DNA of 64,000 bases from Cladocopium goreaui (Eukaryota; Sar; Dinophyceae; Suessiales; Symbiodiniaceae): contig CAMXCT020003779.1 of NCBI GenBank assembly GCA_947184155.2, positions 912,165-976,164 of the forward strand. The letters run 5' to 3'. Positions 1-14,200 of this stretch are shown in pieces; the stretch's first letter is position 1; each line of letters begins with the position of its first letter. The notes below the pieces were generated by a model. That model was given only the letters and a program-made list of their open reading frames with translations, was not told the DNA's origin and did no database searches. The position numbers and the translations under genes were made by a program.

Positions 1-91
1 ACTCTCGTGTTTGTTGGGGAAAATCCATCGTTTTTAATCTGTAAATGATCTATCAATGAGCTCAGCTTTCCACAGCTATCTATTCAATTAC

Positions 92-3000
92 CGGGCCAGG
101 TAGGCTTGGCGGCTGGATGGCCGGATCTTACAGAAATAGGCTTGCCGCTTCCAACAGAAAACACCCATGACTCATGGGATCTAATGAGGGTCAAATCACT
201 CAAAAACTGGTGGTTTATGATTCACCATGAAATGGCTAAATTATACTCAAAAATTTAGAATGAAGATTTACCCGCCAATTGATCCAGAGATTATACGTTT
301 CCCAATACATATGGTTATTGTCCTATGAGTAATCATAAGTAATCCCTGTTAATACATATCCCCACATATCATATCTTTGATGAAATGATTATATAATCAT
401 GTTGACAATATCCCATCTGGTTGACAATGGAACAACCCACTCCCCACCGTCTCCACGGCTCTTGGCCCCAAACTTGGTGATAGGGAACGGAACGTCCAAC
501 TCCCACTGGTACTTGGCCTAGCCATGTCAGCGATGGTGGCGTCCAGTGATGGCTGTCCCATTCAAGATACGGCGCTTCAGCGAGAGTCATGAATCGCGAA
601 TTTCCTAAACAACATAGAAACCAACATATTAATTAAGTTAATTAATTGTTGAACAACTAACTCACAATATATAATCATGTGTTTTTTTCTATTTGATACT
701 TATTCAACGTCGAATGTCATTTCGGGAGTTGAGTTTTGTCGGACTCAAGGATTGGCAAATCCCCAATCCGCCGTGATTCTTCATGGTGTGGCTGATAAGA
801 TCCAGGTAATTTTTTTGGGGGAATCCAAAATAGAACAACATGGAAAAACCTAATTTCAAAGGATATAATCAGCTATATAAGGCTGATTAATCAGAATTTT
901 AATTTCAAAGGATATAATCAGCAATATAAGGATGATTAATCAGAATTATAATTTCAAAGGATATAATCATAATCCAAATAGGACATTAATCAAAGGTTGC
1001 TCAAAGGCTAACTGGTTGGTGGTTGACCTACCCCTCTGAAAGATATGAAAGTCAGTTGGGATTATGAAATTCCCAATATATGATATGGAAAAATAAAATT
1101 CATGTTCCAAACTACCAACCAGCTATATAAGAATTATGTCCATGATCACGCATCCAGAAAAAAAAACTCTTGGTAACTAGCGGATTTACCGGAAGCGGGC
1201 TGACATGGAAGAACCATGGTTTCTCCCATCCTTGTTGATGGTAAGATCCCCAGTCTGGGTTGTTACCCAGTAATCAAACATAGCAATTGGAAATGAAATG
1301 CCCAATTTATGCTTGATTTTACCATTACCCTCTGGTTATGACTAACATAGCCATGGTATAGATGGCCCATTGAAATAGATGGTTTACCGTTCTTGAAAAT
1401 GGCGGATCTTTCCATGGCAAACTGTGTATGTCATAACCAGATGGTAACACCTCCATTAAAAAGGGGACTTTCCCTCCAGCCACCCACGTGATCACCGTGT
1501 CTGTTGGCCAAAATCCCAGATTTTGTCCTGATGTGAAAATGCCAATGTTTGATACGGCACCATATGGCACCCTTTTAATTAAACGTTATTGATAACAACA
1601 AATCCAAGATTAATCTTAAACATCCCTTAAGTGAGTGTTTAAAACGAAATGATGGCAAACGTCAACAATTCCAATGTCCAATGGATTTGTTTTTTTACCT
1701 CTCCCGTGTTCAACCAGTTCTGGTTGGTGGTGCAATAACCATCTTGAAAAATGATGGAGTTCGTCAATGGGAAGGATGACATCCCATATATGAAATGGAA
1801 AATAAAAGCCATGTTTGAAACCACCAACTGGCCATGATATCCCATGATATCCCATAGAAATAGTGGATTTACATGGCTTTACCCAGTAAAAATAGTGATT
1901 TTCCATAGTTACCGTTAGAAGAAACCAGTTCATATCTCCATTTTTCTGGATCACCTATGATCACCCGGCCCTCAAGGCCATGCCATGCCATGCCTGAATC
2001 ATCAGACGTTGCCAGCGCTGGGTGGCTGCCGCTGTCTTGTCATCCATGATGTCGTTGATCGCGTTGGTTGCCTCAAAACGTCCCAGCCAGGCTCCACGAG
2101 AATCCACGAGAATCCACCATGATTGGGTGAAAATTGGGGTCTAAACAATGTCATGCCAATATGATTCATTAATATTAATCACAAAAATGATTCATCTATA
2201 TGATAAAATATATAGTTTGTATAATTTATTGTATGTCTGTAATAGGACTACACATAGCTGGTCGTGTGATCTGAAACGCTTCCGGTTCCGCTTCAGTTCC
2301 AATGGTACCGCGCGTTGATTGAATCCGCCGAATCTCCCAAAATTATCATCTGGAATCCAGCATTGGTTTCCAGGAAAGCCGAGATATTTGGAAAAAAAAA
2401 CTGAGGCTTTCCAAAGATGTTTCCGAGCATGGAAAATCAATCAATCTAAGGACTCACGTATGTGTCAAAACCTGGATAACAGCATAACAAACGCAGGTTA
2501 GTCGTAGGTCTACATGGACTGTACACAACAACATGATAATTACCCTCCGGTAATTTAATGTAATTTAGTGTAGTTGTGGGAATTGTCAAATTATAGATGA
2601 TTTATCAGCAAAGATGGTGATGTTCCGTAGCTATACCAAACTGCCAGAGGATGATATGAAAGATGTTGACTTCCTATGGATCCCAAAAAAAATCTGAAAA
2701 GTTCTCGTGAGTTCTTTCACACCCACAAAATCATGACTTAAAACCTGGTTGGTGGTTGACCTACCCCTCTGAAAAATATGAAAGTCAGTTGGGATGATTC
2801 TTCCCAATATATATGGAAAAATAAAAGCCATGTTCCAAACCACAAACCAGGGAATATTGAATCGCTTATGAACCACTATATGTTCGTGTCACTTCTGAAC
2901 CCCCGTGGATCCGTCGCTATGGGTCTGTTGAGGGCCGCACCAATCGCAGCTCACCAATGCCGAAGTCAGTGATCATGTAACTGAGGTCCACCTCGGAAAT

Positions 3001-6000
3001 GATATCATTGGATATCTCTGGATTATACCTGGGTCTTCAATTAGCACCTTTTTTCTGCGAGCAGTTTTTGCTTATGCTCGTTCTGACATTTTATGCTCAC
3101 TGAAAGAAAGAATGCGCACTTATGTCTTGACGGACGGGAATTTACGCTTTTTCCCCGGGTATTTACGTTATTTCCCGGGAAGATACGCTTATAGTTTCGG
3201 ATTCAAAATGCACGAAGTGCAAAAATGAAGTTGTTCAATTACGCTCATTTGGAGAAAAAAACGCTTAAAGCAGAAATCTCTCAAATGAGCATTTATGTGT
3301 GCTTTTTCGACTATTATATACATGTATATATATATATACACAATTATACACACGTATAGATTAAGGAAAAGTTGAAGTTGAAACCAAAAATGTCCCCTAT
3401 AAAATATATTTCATGGGAAAAACCATGGTTTCCTGGAGATTTTCCCACCAGAACCAATCCCATGTGGGAAATACATGGGAAAACGATCCACAACTGGGAC
3501 TTGATCAAACACACAAGCGCTGCTGGTGAAAGCCCAGTATTGTTCTTGGTCAGACCTTCCATGTTAGATGATTAAGTCATATTAAGTCTTGAGTCTTGAC
3601 CAAATTATTTTTGATGTGTGTTACGTTGAATGAATCAATATAAGTCAATTCTCCAACGTTTTCATATATGTTTTCATGACTGAATCGTCCATTTTTGGTG
3701 TTTAAAAATTGGTAATACTACTTGTGACATCAACAACTTGTTGAAATTTGTTTGTTTTATTGATGGTGAAATCATTTTAAGTCCACCTAAATGTTCACCA
3801 TCCATATTAAGGTCAGTAAAGAAATAGAAAACAATCCCTCAATTATACCACTTTTATGGATAAACATGTAAAAACCATCAATATATATATATATGTATTT
3901 GATGGTGGTTGATTATTGCTGTACTAACATTCATATCCAAATATATCCCCCGTAGCACCTGGGGGTCCTTCTCCAACTTGTCCAAAGCATCTTCTGCCTG
4001 CTTCTGCAGGTCCTCGACCTACGATGTTTTTTTTCTTCGACCTTTTTCCGAGGGTTTCATTGGCAAAAATGGAGATTTCACTCTAGGTTTAGTTTCTGTT
4101 TTTTTGGAAAATAATTTGTTGGTTTATTGTTGGAGATGTCCATAAACATGACATTTTCCAACAATAAGATTCATGGAATCCAACCCTCATCGCTGTCATA
4201 TGGATCGGATATTCAGTCGCCATAGTCAGATCTAGAAAAAACATCCACCTAAAGCCCTAAAGCGGATCCATGGTGCTGGTATACATGCTAACATGACTGG
4301 GGTATATTGATGGGATCCATGGCACACCATATATGGCAGCACCATGGATCCGTCATGGGAGCTGAGTTGTCTGTTCTGATCTGCTGAAATCCACCGTGGT
4401 GCCGAATGCGACCGGCCTTTTTTCTGGCCTCCTTGATCTTTGCATCGTTGGCATCACCTGAGGTCGCTGGCGATGCGAAAAAAGACTCCGCAAGATGCCT
4501 GGTAGGTCGTAAATAGTGAGAAAATGCCAGAAACAATTTAATGGTACTCATACATATACTCATAGCATATGAAATAACCATGCTATAACAATGCCAAACA
4601 GTGTGTATGTGCTTAAAATAGTCTTAAATAGTCAATCAAGAACAGCAAAGAATCATGCAATTGATAGCAGCTGTGGGTCATCAGCTCCATGGCTGGCTTG
4701 AAAATCCCCTATAAATGCTGTTGTTAATGAAAAAAATCTATAAGGTGGATGTTCCGTTGCTATATGGCAGTGTGTCGAAACCCATGGAATCCCCTGTAGT
4801 TCACATCAAAATAGCTGGGTTAAAATGGATGTTCATCCCATTAAAAATGGTTTATATAGGTATTGATCCATAGCCATATGTTTATATGTTCGATATTGTT
4901 GGATTACCGCATGGTAAAATCATGTAAAATCCATGAAATTCATTGGGATTCCAGCAACCCTATGAAACCCAGGGACCTCCACAAAGAAAGATGGGGAGAT
5001 CACTCGTCATCAAGGGTTTGCCAGATGTTTCTGATCAGGTTATGTCACATACTTACAAGGTGCTTCCCCCTAAATCCATCTAAATCCGGCAACAACATCA
5101 GAAATTGTCTCGCAATTCCATGAGACTATGAACATCAAATAAATCTAATACGTAAAATCAGGGGGAACGACGCCACCAAAAATCATCCCAAAGTCCCAAT
5201 CATCCCAAGAAAAATACGACCCGTTGAAACATGTTGAAACGAAACGTGACGTTTCGGGCGCCTATGACCACTGCATCCTTAGGATTCATCTCAAATGGCC
5301 CCGGGATGCTGGGAATTCCCAGAAAATTGGCTGCTTTCGCAGATTCCGACAGACCTCCAGTGACATCCGGTGACCCAAGCGGCGGATGGTGACCATATCA
5401 TATAAAATATGTATGCACAAAATAGATCAGATATTAACATCTTCAGGGTTTATACATGTTTATCCCAATGACATACCAAATGAACATGACTTGAACCAGA
5501 CCATAGGGGCATTCGGTGCGACAACCATCCAACGAAGCATTACAGTCATATACTTTCCAAACAAAACGTAGTTGTAAACCAGGTGACAATGATGGTGCAA
5601 ATTTAGGTATTTGTCAGATAACTTCAACAATATGAAGTCAGGAAGCCACGTTTTTTGTGGGGCGAGAAACCGTTTGGCACGTATATGATATGATTATTGG
5701 TTGGATTATACATGGTTTGTATAGAGGGTGTGGCACCCTGCCAGCAATACCAAAGCAATTCCTCGGATGCACTCCAGAGGACCCATCCAGCCAAATTCGA
5801 CAGTATTTCGCTAGGTTTGTGCGGCTCTTCAAAATCTTAACCATTCTTGACCCCTGTAGTACTATAAAATATATGTGTAAAACATACCATTTAATGAAGA
5901 TGGTATCACCATAATATGATATAATGTGTATATATATATATTCATTTAACCTATGTACTATACATCAAAAAGATACTTATTCTATAACTCATATAAAGAA

Positions 6001-7095
6001 AAAATGCATTCATTAATCATATATATTATTATATATATTAGATATACCATATATATATTATTATATATCATATACCATTAATCATATATTATACCACTTT
6101 AAGACCTCAAGACTTAACCGATTCGCCAGCTTGGCGCCTAATGCACCCAGCAAACCACCGGAGATCACCGTGCGGCGGCCGCTACCGGACAGGAAGGCCT
6201 GGACGAGGAGATGCTACGTCGTTACCCTGGGACCATGGGAATGTCATGGGATTTATCATAATCTATCCATCATTTTCATGAAAAATGGGTATTTCATGGG
6301 ATTATAATCCATCATTTTCATGAAACATTGTTATTTAATGGGATTAATAATGGGAATACAATGGGAAATGGTTACTCCCGTCCCGTCTCAGTTATCTCGT
6401 CACACTCACCACTTACGGCGTACGTGTCTCGAGGAGATGGTTGGAAGGATTTGGATGGTCGCTGTCGCTTCGTGTCTGTCGTCATTTCCATTCTGTCGAT
6501 TTGGATGGATTTGGATTAATTATGATTAATTTATTTTATGGGTCTCTTTTCACTTCATTATAATATTATAAATCCACCCCGTGCGTCCCTCCTTGTCACT
6601 CTGTTCGTCGATTCGTCACCTCTCCTCCTCTCATAGTGACGCGGAGCGACTGAAAGGAAGGGACACGGAACAGATAAGAAAAGGAGAGGAAGAAACGACC
6701 CGGAACGACAGTGAACGGTTGGAACGGAGTGACGCGCCTGTCTCGCCCTTTCCCAACTCTCCTTGGATGTGCATCCCACTTAGTATGTGGTTTATAATCT
6801 ATATTAGATCCATATATTACCCATTATCACCCATTATCACCCATTATCACCCATATAATACCATATCCCATAGGATCCATGGTGCTGGTATATATGCTAA
6901 CATTGGGGGTATATTGATGGTAAATCTTACCATATATAGCAGCACCATGGATCCTATGGGCAGCCTATGGGTATGTGAGTGGGGATATTCCATTCGATTT
7001 CATGGGACCCGCAGCGTCCCGCCCCGTGCTCTGGCCTGACTGTACAGAGCACCCATGGCCCCAAGGAGGAGCACCGCGCGACTGGAGCGCTTCAT
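92..7095 (-). CDS. Unidentified minus-strand multi-exon gene; first exon resembles a signal peptide
   Basis: Candidate exons, in 5' to 3' order: 7009-7095, 6119-6198, 5269-5354, 4413-4466, 3959-4018, 2955-2991, 1994-2091, 513-604, 92-126. Each has an AG acceptor, a GT (sometimes GC) donor and an open, protein-like frame. The first begins with ATG at 7095 and reads MKRSSRAVLLLGAMG, a basic n-region followed by a hydrophobic core. The next in-phase exon contains SGSGRRTVISGGLLGALGA, an RR pair before a hydrophobic stretch as in thylakoid-lumen transfer domains. Together they would suit a bipartite plastid leader in a peridinin dinoflagellate (inference). Later exons give ESAKAANFLGIPS, DANDAKIKEARKKA, VEDLQKQAEDALDKL, DLSYMITDFGIG and FEATNAINDIMDDKTAA. 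Phases do not all join, so exons are missing or some ends are wrong. I do not recognise the mature protein. Confidence 0.4.
852..968. repeat. 49 bp tandem repeat, about 2.4 copies
   Basis: The block starting AATTTCAAAGGATATAATCA recurs at 852, 901 and 950 with a few substitutions. It is AT-rich and noncoding, between candidate exons. Confidence 0.7.
1012..1122. mobile_element. Palindromic element family C, copy 1
   Basis: Starts CTGGTTGGTGGTTGACCTAC and ends with the inverted counterpart ACTACCAACCAG, enclosing a conserved centre with CCCAATATATG. The family is MITE-like: the arms are inverted and there is no coding capacity. Other copies are at 2745, 8697 and 33351. Confidence 0.7.
1326..1446. 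mobile_element. Palindromic element family B, copy 1
   Basis: Arms are TACCCTCTGGTTATGAC and GTCATAACCAGATGGTA, with CCATGG boxes inside each arm. Nearly the whole 121 bp can fold back. Related copies lie at 10795, 16092 and 40112. Family B shares its outer 10 bp with family A. Confidence 0.7.
1711..1833. mobile_element. Diverged family C palindromic element
   Basis: Arms CCAGTTCTGGTTGGTGGT and ACCACCAACTGG, with a centre carrying CCCATATATGAAATGG and AAAATAAAAGCCATGTTT, related to family C but with a different middle. Confidence 0.5.
2745..2850. mobile_element. Palindromic element family C, copy 2
   Basis: Full-length copy of 106 bp running from CTGGTTGGTGGTTGACC to CCAAACCACAAACCAG. It sits in an intron of the minus-strand gene, about 100 bp from the candidate exon at 2955-2991. 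Confidence 0.75.
4264..4351. mobile_element. Palindromic element family E, copy 1
   Basis: Inverted arms GGATCCATGGTGCTG and CAGCACCATGGATCC enclose GGGGTATATTGATGG. A second copy at 6873 has the same arms and the same centre, so this is a dispersed element and not a chance hairpin. Confidence 0.7.
4761..4879. repeat. Dispersed repeat family D, copy 1
   Basis: Shared blocks are GGCAGTGTGTC, TGGATGTTCATCCCA and TAGGTATTGATCCATA. Related copies are at 10178 (same orientation) and 28648 (opposite). A short fragment occurs near 26103-26126. Confidence 0.6.
6873..6954. mobile_element. Palindromic element family E, copy 2
   Basis: Same GGATCCATGGTGCTG and CAGCACCATGGATCC arms as the copy at 4264. 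It lies in the intron just downstream (in transcript direction) of the candidate leader exon at 7009-7095. Confidence 0.7.
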
Positions 7096-7958
7096 GCCTA
7101 GCACGGATTCATGGAGTCCCCCTCGCGTCACCAGGCTGGTTCAATACACGTTCATGGTCGCTCCAGAAATCGAAACCAATTGGTATGTGAAGAAAAATCC
7201 ATACTAAAGCCAAGTTGTTAGTGACTAGTGGTTCTTCATGCAATTTGAATATGAAACATCTTGAAACACCATGGGTCTTTGTAAATGATGATTCCCCGAA
7301 TCCCAACCTTTTTTTCCAGCCTTTGGTCAGATCACTATAATTTCAATAAATATGAATATTGAAACACCATGGGTGCTTCAATATGTGTCTATCATTTGGG
7401 ATACTATTGATACATTTGGGATGATTGAGTATCAAATTGATATGAAAATGGTGTGATTAAACATTTCCCAAATTTCATTTGATGACTGGAATGATGCAAG
7501 GGGTACCCCCCATGACTTAGGAAACCTCCTTAAACGGTATCAAAAAAAACGATGTTGAATTATGTTGACTTATGAAATGCAAAATATTGCAAGATATTCC
7601 TTTGTCATTCTTTGTCATTATCCAAAAATCATAGAACCGAGGAATAGTTGGGATAGCATGTGATGACCTTTTCTTTGTCTGCGAAGTGTGGGGACATCTG
7701 AAAACACAAAACTTTGGCGACGAGCAGGGTGGCATCCAACATCAACATGGGAGACTCATGAGCTGGATGCGACTAATAAAACCCCAAAGTTTGATGTTAT
7801 TTGGGGTGGGTGACATAATATGACAACAAACTGGTTCATGACGGTTCGCTGGACGTTTTGACCCTTAGGTATATATATATATATACATATTAATATATAT
7901 ATATCTGGCCATATATCCATTCATATCCGTCACAGCCGCCACAGCCACAGAATGGCAC

Positions 7959-8065
7959 CTGTCATGGCTGTCTGCGAGAAACTCGACTGGTGAATCTGCT
8001 GATCGCTGCAGCCGTCTACTTCTGGAGCCGAGGACGGTGCCGGGACGATCCCACAGCTTTTTCAG
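7959..8065 (-). CDS. Candidate internal exon
   Basis: The acceptor is TTTCTGCAG and the donor AG|GTGCCA. Only one of the three minus frames is open; it reads [20 protein letters not shown] then [15 protein letters not shown]. The plus strand is also open here but lacks a matching splice pair. Product unknown. It lies upstream of the candidate start at 7095, so it probably ends a different gene. Confidence 0.45.
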
Positions 8066-11000
8066 CTGCAGAAATCTGCAGAATGCTGGGGAGTGAATTG
8101 AAGAATGGGGAGATTGACATAGATTGACTATTTGGGGGTTTCCATAGTCATGGGGGTACCCCAATAGCTGGATGGTTTATAATGGAAAATCCATGAAAAT
8201 CCAATTAAAATGGATGATTTGGACTCCCATTTTAGGAAACCTCCATTGAATTACCAAGAATGATACTGGAATTAGCAAGATTCATGGCGTCATGTTCGAC
8301 AAAAATTGGAGTCAAGGCAACGGGGCCCTCTTAGCAACCGAAAGGGCTTGCAATCACCAGTGCTATGGGAGTTTTGACTGTTGAAACATATAGTGAAATG
8401 ACGATTACCTGGTCCCTGGTCATCATTTTAGGATATGATACTATCGACTGAAATCGATGGTTCAAGAAATTCGAACTAGCCGGGCAGTGGATTTTGAAAA
8501 AGGATACATCCCATTCATTCAATTTCCAGAGGGCGAGTGAAATACTCGGATTTTCAGATGTTTGTCACTTGAGATGCTTCAGCATACACCTATTCATCAA
8601 CCATGCATTCCAACGTCAGAAAAAACACCCTGGTTGAAGGTCAGTGCAAGGAAATGGCGCATCAGCGAAATCCAAAGCCAATTGAAATATGCATTACTGG
8701 TTGGTGGTTGACCTACCCCTCTGAAAAATATGAAAGTCAGTTGGGAGTATTATGTCCAATATATGGAAAAATAAAAGCCATGTTCCAAACCACCAACCAG
8801 ATTATTTCAGTTGGAAAACCCGGTCTTGGGTCACCAAAGTCAGATGAATTCAACTCAACCACGCTGCTCCTTCTTTTTTTGCCCAGCGTCTTGACAGCTC
8901 TTAGATGGAATTAGACTAATTCAGGTGACTCATTCTTCACCCACTTCCTGCCAGATATGTTTGTCTCAATGATAATACTATGTTCCGGCAATCAAACATG
9001 ACAATTGGAAATCCCTTGCACATATATAAATGGAAATTAACAGCTGGGAAAGCCAACTTAATGTGGATTACATGTTGCTGCTACCATATTTTTCACCCCT
9101 GAAAGTGGAAGAAGTATTTCAATATCCAAGGCCTTCAGACCCCTCTTAAATGAGGCGAAGGTCGTCTATGCCACATGGTTTTAGCGGACCCTAAACAAGG
9201 CCAGACATGGACAGACTTGGTCCATTTTCCAAAGAATCTATGTGATATGACATCACCTACTTTTCCGTACAGACATACTGAGCTTTCCTAAAATGGAGGG
9301 CTACCCCCGTATCATCCAAGTTATTAGACCATTTGAGTATTGAAACCCATGGTGATTTGGGGATCTCCCAGACCTCAATCCCGGATCGTTTGGATTCAAT
9401 CTTGGTAATTGGATTCAATCAGTGGCTTGTCACTGCATATCACCCATTCCAAAAATTGAAGGGGGCCCACTAGTACCCAATGGCCTACACATTTACTGTG
9501 TATTATTCCCAAGCAATAATCCATAATAATCCAAACCTGTCACAAAGCATCCGTACCAACCATGTACTAAACATTGACAAACCTTTATAAACCATTCACT
9601 AAGCATTTAGTAGATATTCAAAGAACATCTTAAGTAACGATGATCTAAAAAAACTTGTCATTCAGGAAGATAAGTTTTGGAGCCTCTGGAGCCTCTCGGT
9701 TTCATGAAAACCATCCCATGAGCCCGTTGGGGGGTCACTTTACATCATCGTAAACCACCACTGGGGATGGTGACCATGGCAGGTTTACGACATGAAGATA
9801 TCCACTAAAAAGGATCGATGATCATGGACTATCATAAATAAAAGTGATGGTTTACGGAGAAAATCAGGAAGATACCACTCTGAAAATATCTGACTCTCTG
9901 GGTCACTTTACGGAATCACATCGCATCTTGATTTCAATTGGATCATCGAAGCGGTTCGCCGTGCTCACAGCATCTTCCGTGGTGGTACAATGGCCGAATG
10001 TCGACCTGCCACGGCACGTGCCGAGAGATTGAAGAGAAAATGGGGAACAATCGAGAAAGGGAAGTGGTACATAGATGGTGATCAACCACAAATTGGCGAT
10101 TTTTTTCACACACTGGGATTACTGAAAGATATGTCACAAACATTTCACGGAAATGGGTGGTTCATACAATCAACATTGATATGGCAGTGTGTCAAAACCT
10201 TGTACCCCTGGTGAACATCAAATAGCTGGTAAATGGATGTTCATCCCACTAAAAATGTAATTATCTATAGATATTGACCCATACCCATATCAACCAACAA
10301 TAATTGCTATTAGCGTGGTATTGAGGACAGCCGTGCTGGGCCAAGCGGGCCAAAATCGATCAGATCCGGGGGGAAAAAAAACCATCCGATGATGGCAACA
10401 TTCTGGCAACATTTCAGGGAAGGGCAGGGTGAAATTGTATGAAATTCTATGACTATTTAAGTTTTATTCTGGAAAAAAGGAAGAATTTCTAGTGAAGATA
10501 GGTAAATTCGATCGCCAATAACCACCACTTTGCAATTATCAGGATACAGCAACGTAGGAACACAGCCAACGATGAGTTTCCGGTGATGGAATCATAATCT
10601 TCACAAAATAACGCAAGTGGTTAATATGATGAATAATCAATTCACTAATAACTAATTAACAAATCAATAAATCACTATAATATCACATTATCAACACTCC
10701 CTCAAATTGAGATAGTTAAATCGTTAGATTTACAATAATTAGATCCTATCATATCTATTATATCAATTAAACCTACAGTACCTCTAACTAGATCTACCCT
10801 CTGGTTATGACTAACAGTTCGCCATGGTTAAGCAATGGCCTATAGAAATAGGTGATCTATTTACCGTTCTTAATAGCATGGTGATTTTTCTTTCCATGGC
10901 AAACTGTGAATGTCATCACCAGATGGTAAATACTATTGTTAATTCCAAAAAACATAAGTATAGTGATATATAAATTGGATCATCTCTTCCCTTGTAAGCA

Positions 11001-11238
11001 ACGGCGATTCTCGTGGAGCCAGATCTGTTGCCACCTGGAGCTTCGTGTGCAAAGGATGGAGCGTCAAAGACCAGCAGCAGCTCGGCGCCTCGGAGAAATG
11101 GAGCAAAATGTCCTGGTTTCCACAACGACTGGGACATATATATCACTATATCGTGGGTTATATCACTATATATAATAAAATATAGATATTATATAACATT
11201 GTATATTTTGTGTATGTATGTATGTATGTATGTATGTA

Positions 11239-11273
<35 letters not shown>

Positions 11274-14200
11274 ATGTATGTATGTATGTATGTGTGTGTG
11301 TATGTATGTTTGTGTATGTATGTTTGTGTATGTATGTATGTATGTATGTATGTATGTATGTATGTATGTATGTATGTATGTATGTATGTATGCATGTATG
11401 CATGTATGCATGTATGCATGTATGCATGTATGCATGTATGCATGTATGCATGTATGCATGTATGCATGCATGCATGCATGTATGCATGTATGCATGTATG
11501 CATGTATGCATGTATGCATGTATGCATGTATGTATGTATGTATGTATGTATGTATGTATGTATAATCAACTACATCCAATTTGGTTAAGAATCCCGTCCC
11601 CCAGTCATATGGTTAATAATGCTTAGTATCCATTAATAATGCTTGATACATGCGTCGTTCATCGTTGGAGAGTTGATACCCTGCCAGAACTGGGCCCTTC
11701 CCCCGAATACTAACCCCCCCCAAAAAATAATAAACACCTCAGGTAGTTTTTATTAGGGGGTAATTATTAGGCGAAGCTTCCCCCTAATACTAAATTTAAA
11801 ACTCTAATATAAAAAACTAGTTTTTTCTATTTGAAAATCGATTAGATTTCCTTTTAAACTCTAATTAAAATATCGCCAAAAATTGGATTTCGAAGCTTCC
11901 CCCTAATACTTAATTCAAAACCCTAATATAAAAAACATTTTTTTCTATATCAAAATCGATTAGATTTCCTTTTAAACTCTAATCAACATGTTGCCAAAAA
12001 TTGGATTTCGAATCTTTCCCCTAACATTAAATCAAAAACCTTAATATAAAATACGTGTTTTTTTGGATCTCAAAAGAAGGACCCTAATAAAAAAACACCC
12101 CGGGGTTGACTAGTTTTTATTATTAGGGGGTGAAAGCCTGAAATGGTAGCTTCATGTTTTAATTGTTTTCTAAAGGGGATCAACTAAAAATCAAATTGGC
12201 CAACCTCAAATTTTCAAAATTGGAGACAGACCCTAGTTTTTATTATTTGGGGGGTTTAGTTATAGGGGAAAGGGATTATTAAGGGGAAGGGATTCAGTAG
12301 AAATGTGTGACGGATCTTGCTTTTAATCCATCAAAGAGCTGAATCATTAGTATTTCATTAATCCCATAATTACTCCTAATATCCCATGCCACCAGTGTTT
12401 GGGACCCACAAATGCAGTAGATCCTTTTTTCTTCAGCGGTCGTTGACTAAGGGTATTTGCTATAAAGGAGAAAGGATCAACTGGCTATTCACTGTTTGAA
12501 AGGAACATGCCTGCTATCTGCTATGGGGCTGCAATTTCTCAACAAATACTGCCATTCAATTTTTGCGGGAATGCTCTTCCACGCACAGAACATCTTCACA
12601 ACAATGAATGAACGCCCGAAAGGAACCCTACTTGCTGTCTATTTGTGTATATAATAATATCATATTAATACATGTCCAGGCTCATGTGTATTTATAGAGT
12701 TACCTTCATCTCTATGTTCATCTCAAAACATTTACATTTATCATCTTACTGGTGCTCAGTAGGGAATGGATGGGAATGGGGGAATGGGATGATTATTGAT
12801 AGTTGTTGTGGATCATCCCCTCATTCCCTGCTAAGCACCAGTAATTCATTACTTCACATGATTTCATACGTACATCGCATACACAAATACCAACTGATGT
12901 ACACCAATGCATCTCCGCAATCAGCAACTGTGTGGCCGCACCATCGCAAACGCTCACCGCGGGAAACACCTCCAGGGAACAACAAACAGGACTGGGATGG
13001 ACTGAGCCGGGGATATGGCAACAACAGCTGTCTTTGGTGAGAGGCATGTGGGTTTGTTATGGTTTGTTTGAACATGTTCCCCACAACCCCCTGGTTCGCC
13101 CACACTCAAACAACACTGGCTATACGCAGTGATTTTGACTTTAAGTTTTCAGGATTCAGGGTTTTAATTTAGGGTTTAGGGTTTTAGATTTTAGGGTTTT
13201 GGTGTTTGTTGTTTTGGGAAGTAAAAAACTTAAACCCTGCGCAGGGATTTGAGCATGTCAAAGGATATGCGGGATTGGCCGCGGGCAAACCTGGGGGTTG
13301 CAGCGAACATGTTGGAACATCATGTACCCTCTGGTAATTTAACATAGCTATGGAAAATCACCATTTTTCATGGGAAAATCCACTATTAATGGTCATTTTC
13401 AATAGCTATTTTGACATAACCAGAGGGTATCCGAAATCCACTAATGAAGCATCACTATCCTGGTATCGCAATTTCGATGATTGAATCCACCCATCGACGC
13501 GCAGAAATCAAGCTGCAAAGGGCCGAAGAAACACATAAGTTGGTTAACTGCATTACTATTGTTGACGCTAGTTGTAGTTTTCTGTTGCAATGTTTCATAG
13601 GTCTAAAACTGGGTCACTTTGTAAAGTCACTGGTTGCTTAACCCAAATTTCACATCCCAACATATCCCAACAACGTGGCCGTTTTGAAAAAGGAGCAGCA
13701 CCTCCCCGCGGATACGGAGAACTTCGGTGTCTGGGATCTCTTTGCCATTTCGGAAGAACCTGACCGCTGCTTGCGGAAGACCCAAGAATCGAGTAAGAAT
13801 CGGTGGTGGGAAGCGGTGGCGCTTTAGCTGATCAAGTAAGATACCCTCTGGTAATTTAACATAGCTATTGAAAATGACCATTTATAGTGGATTTTCCCAT
13901 TGAAAATGGTGATTTTCCATAGTTATGTTAGTTTACCAGAGGGTAACAATCCCTCTAGTGAAGGTCAGTTCAAGTCTTCAGAAGCATAAAGGAATTCGAG
14001 TGATTCAGAGATTCGATTCTGATCATTCTGATCACTGGTTTGTCGACTATTCTATGAGTCACCTGCTTATACCGACCATCCCTGTCGAGTTCTGGATACA
14101 TTGGGTGATGAGAGACACACTTTAAAAAGACACTTACAGGTATTTCCATTTTTTTTGGCTCCTCATATCCAACAAATGTGTGTTTGATTCTAGTCTTGTT

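Noticed and set aside
11013-11626. Long Cys/Met/Tyr or His/Ile/Thr-rich ORFs on both strands
   Set aside because: They are translations of a TATG/TCTG/CATG microsatellite; a 4 bp unit without stop codons is open in several frames by necessity.
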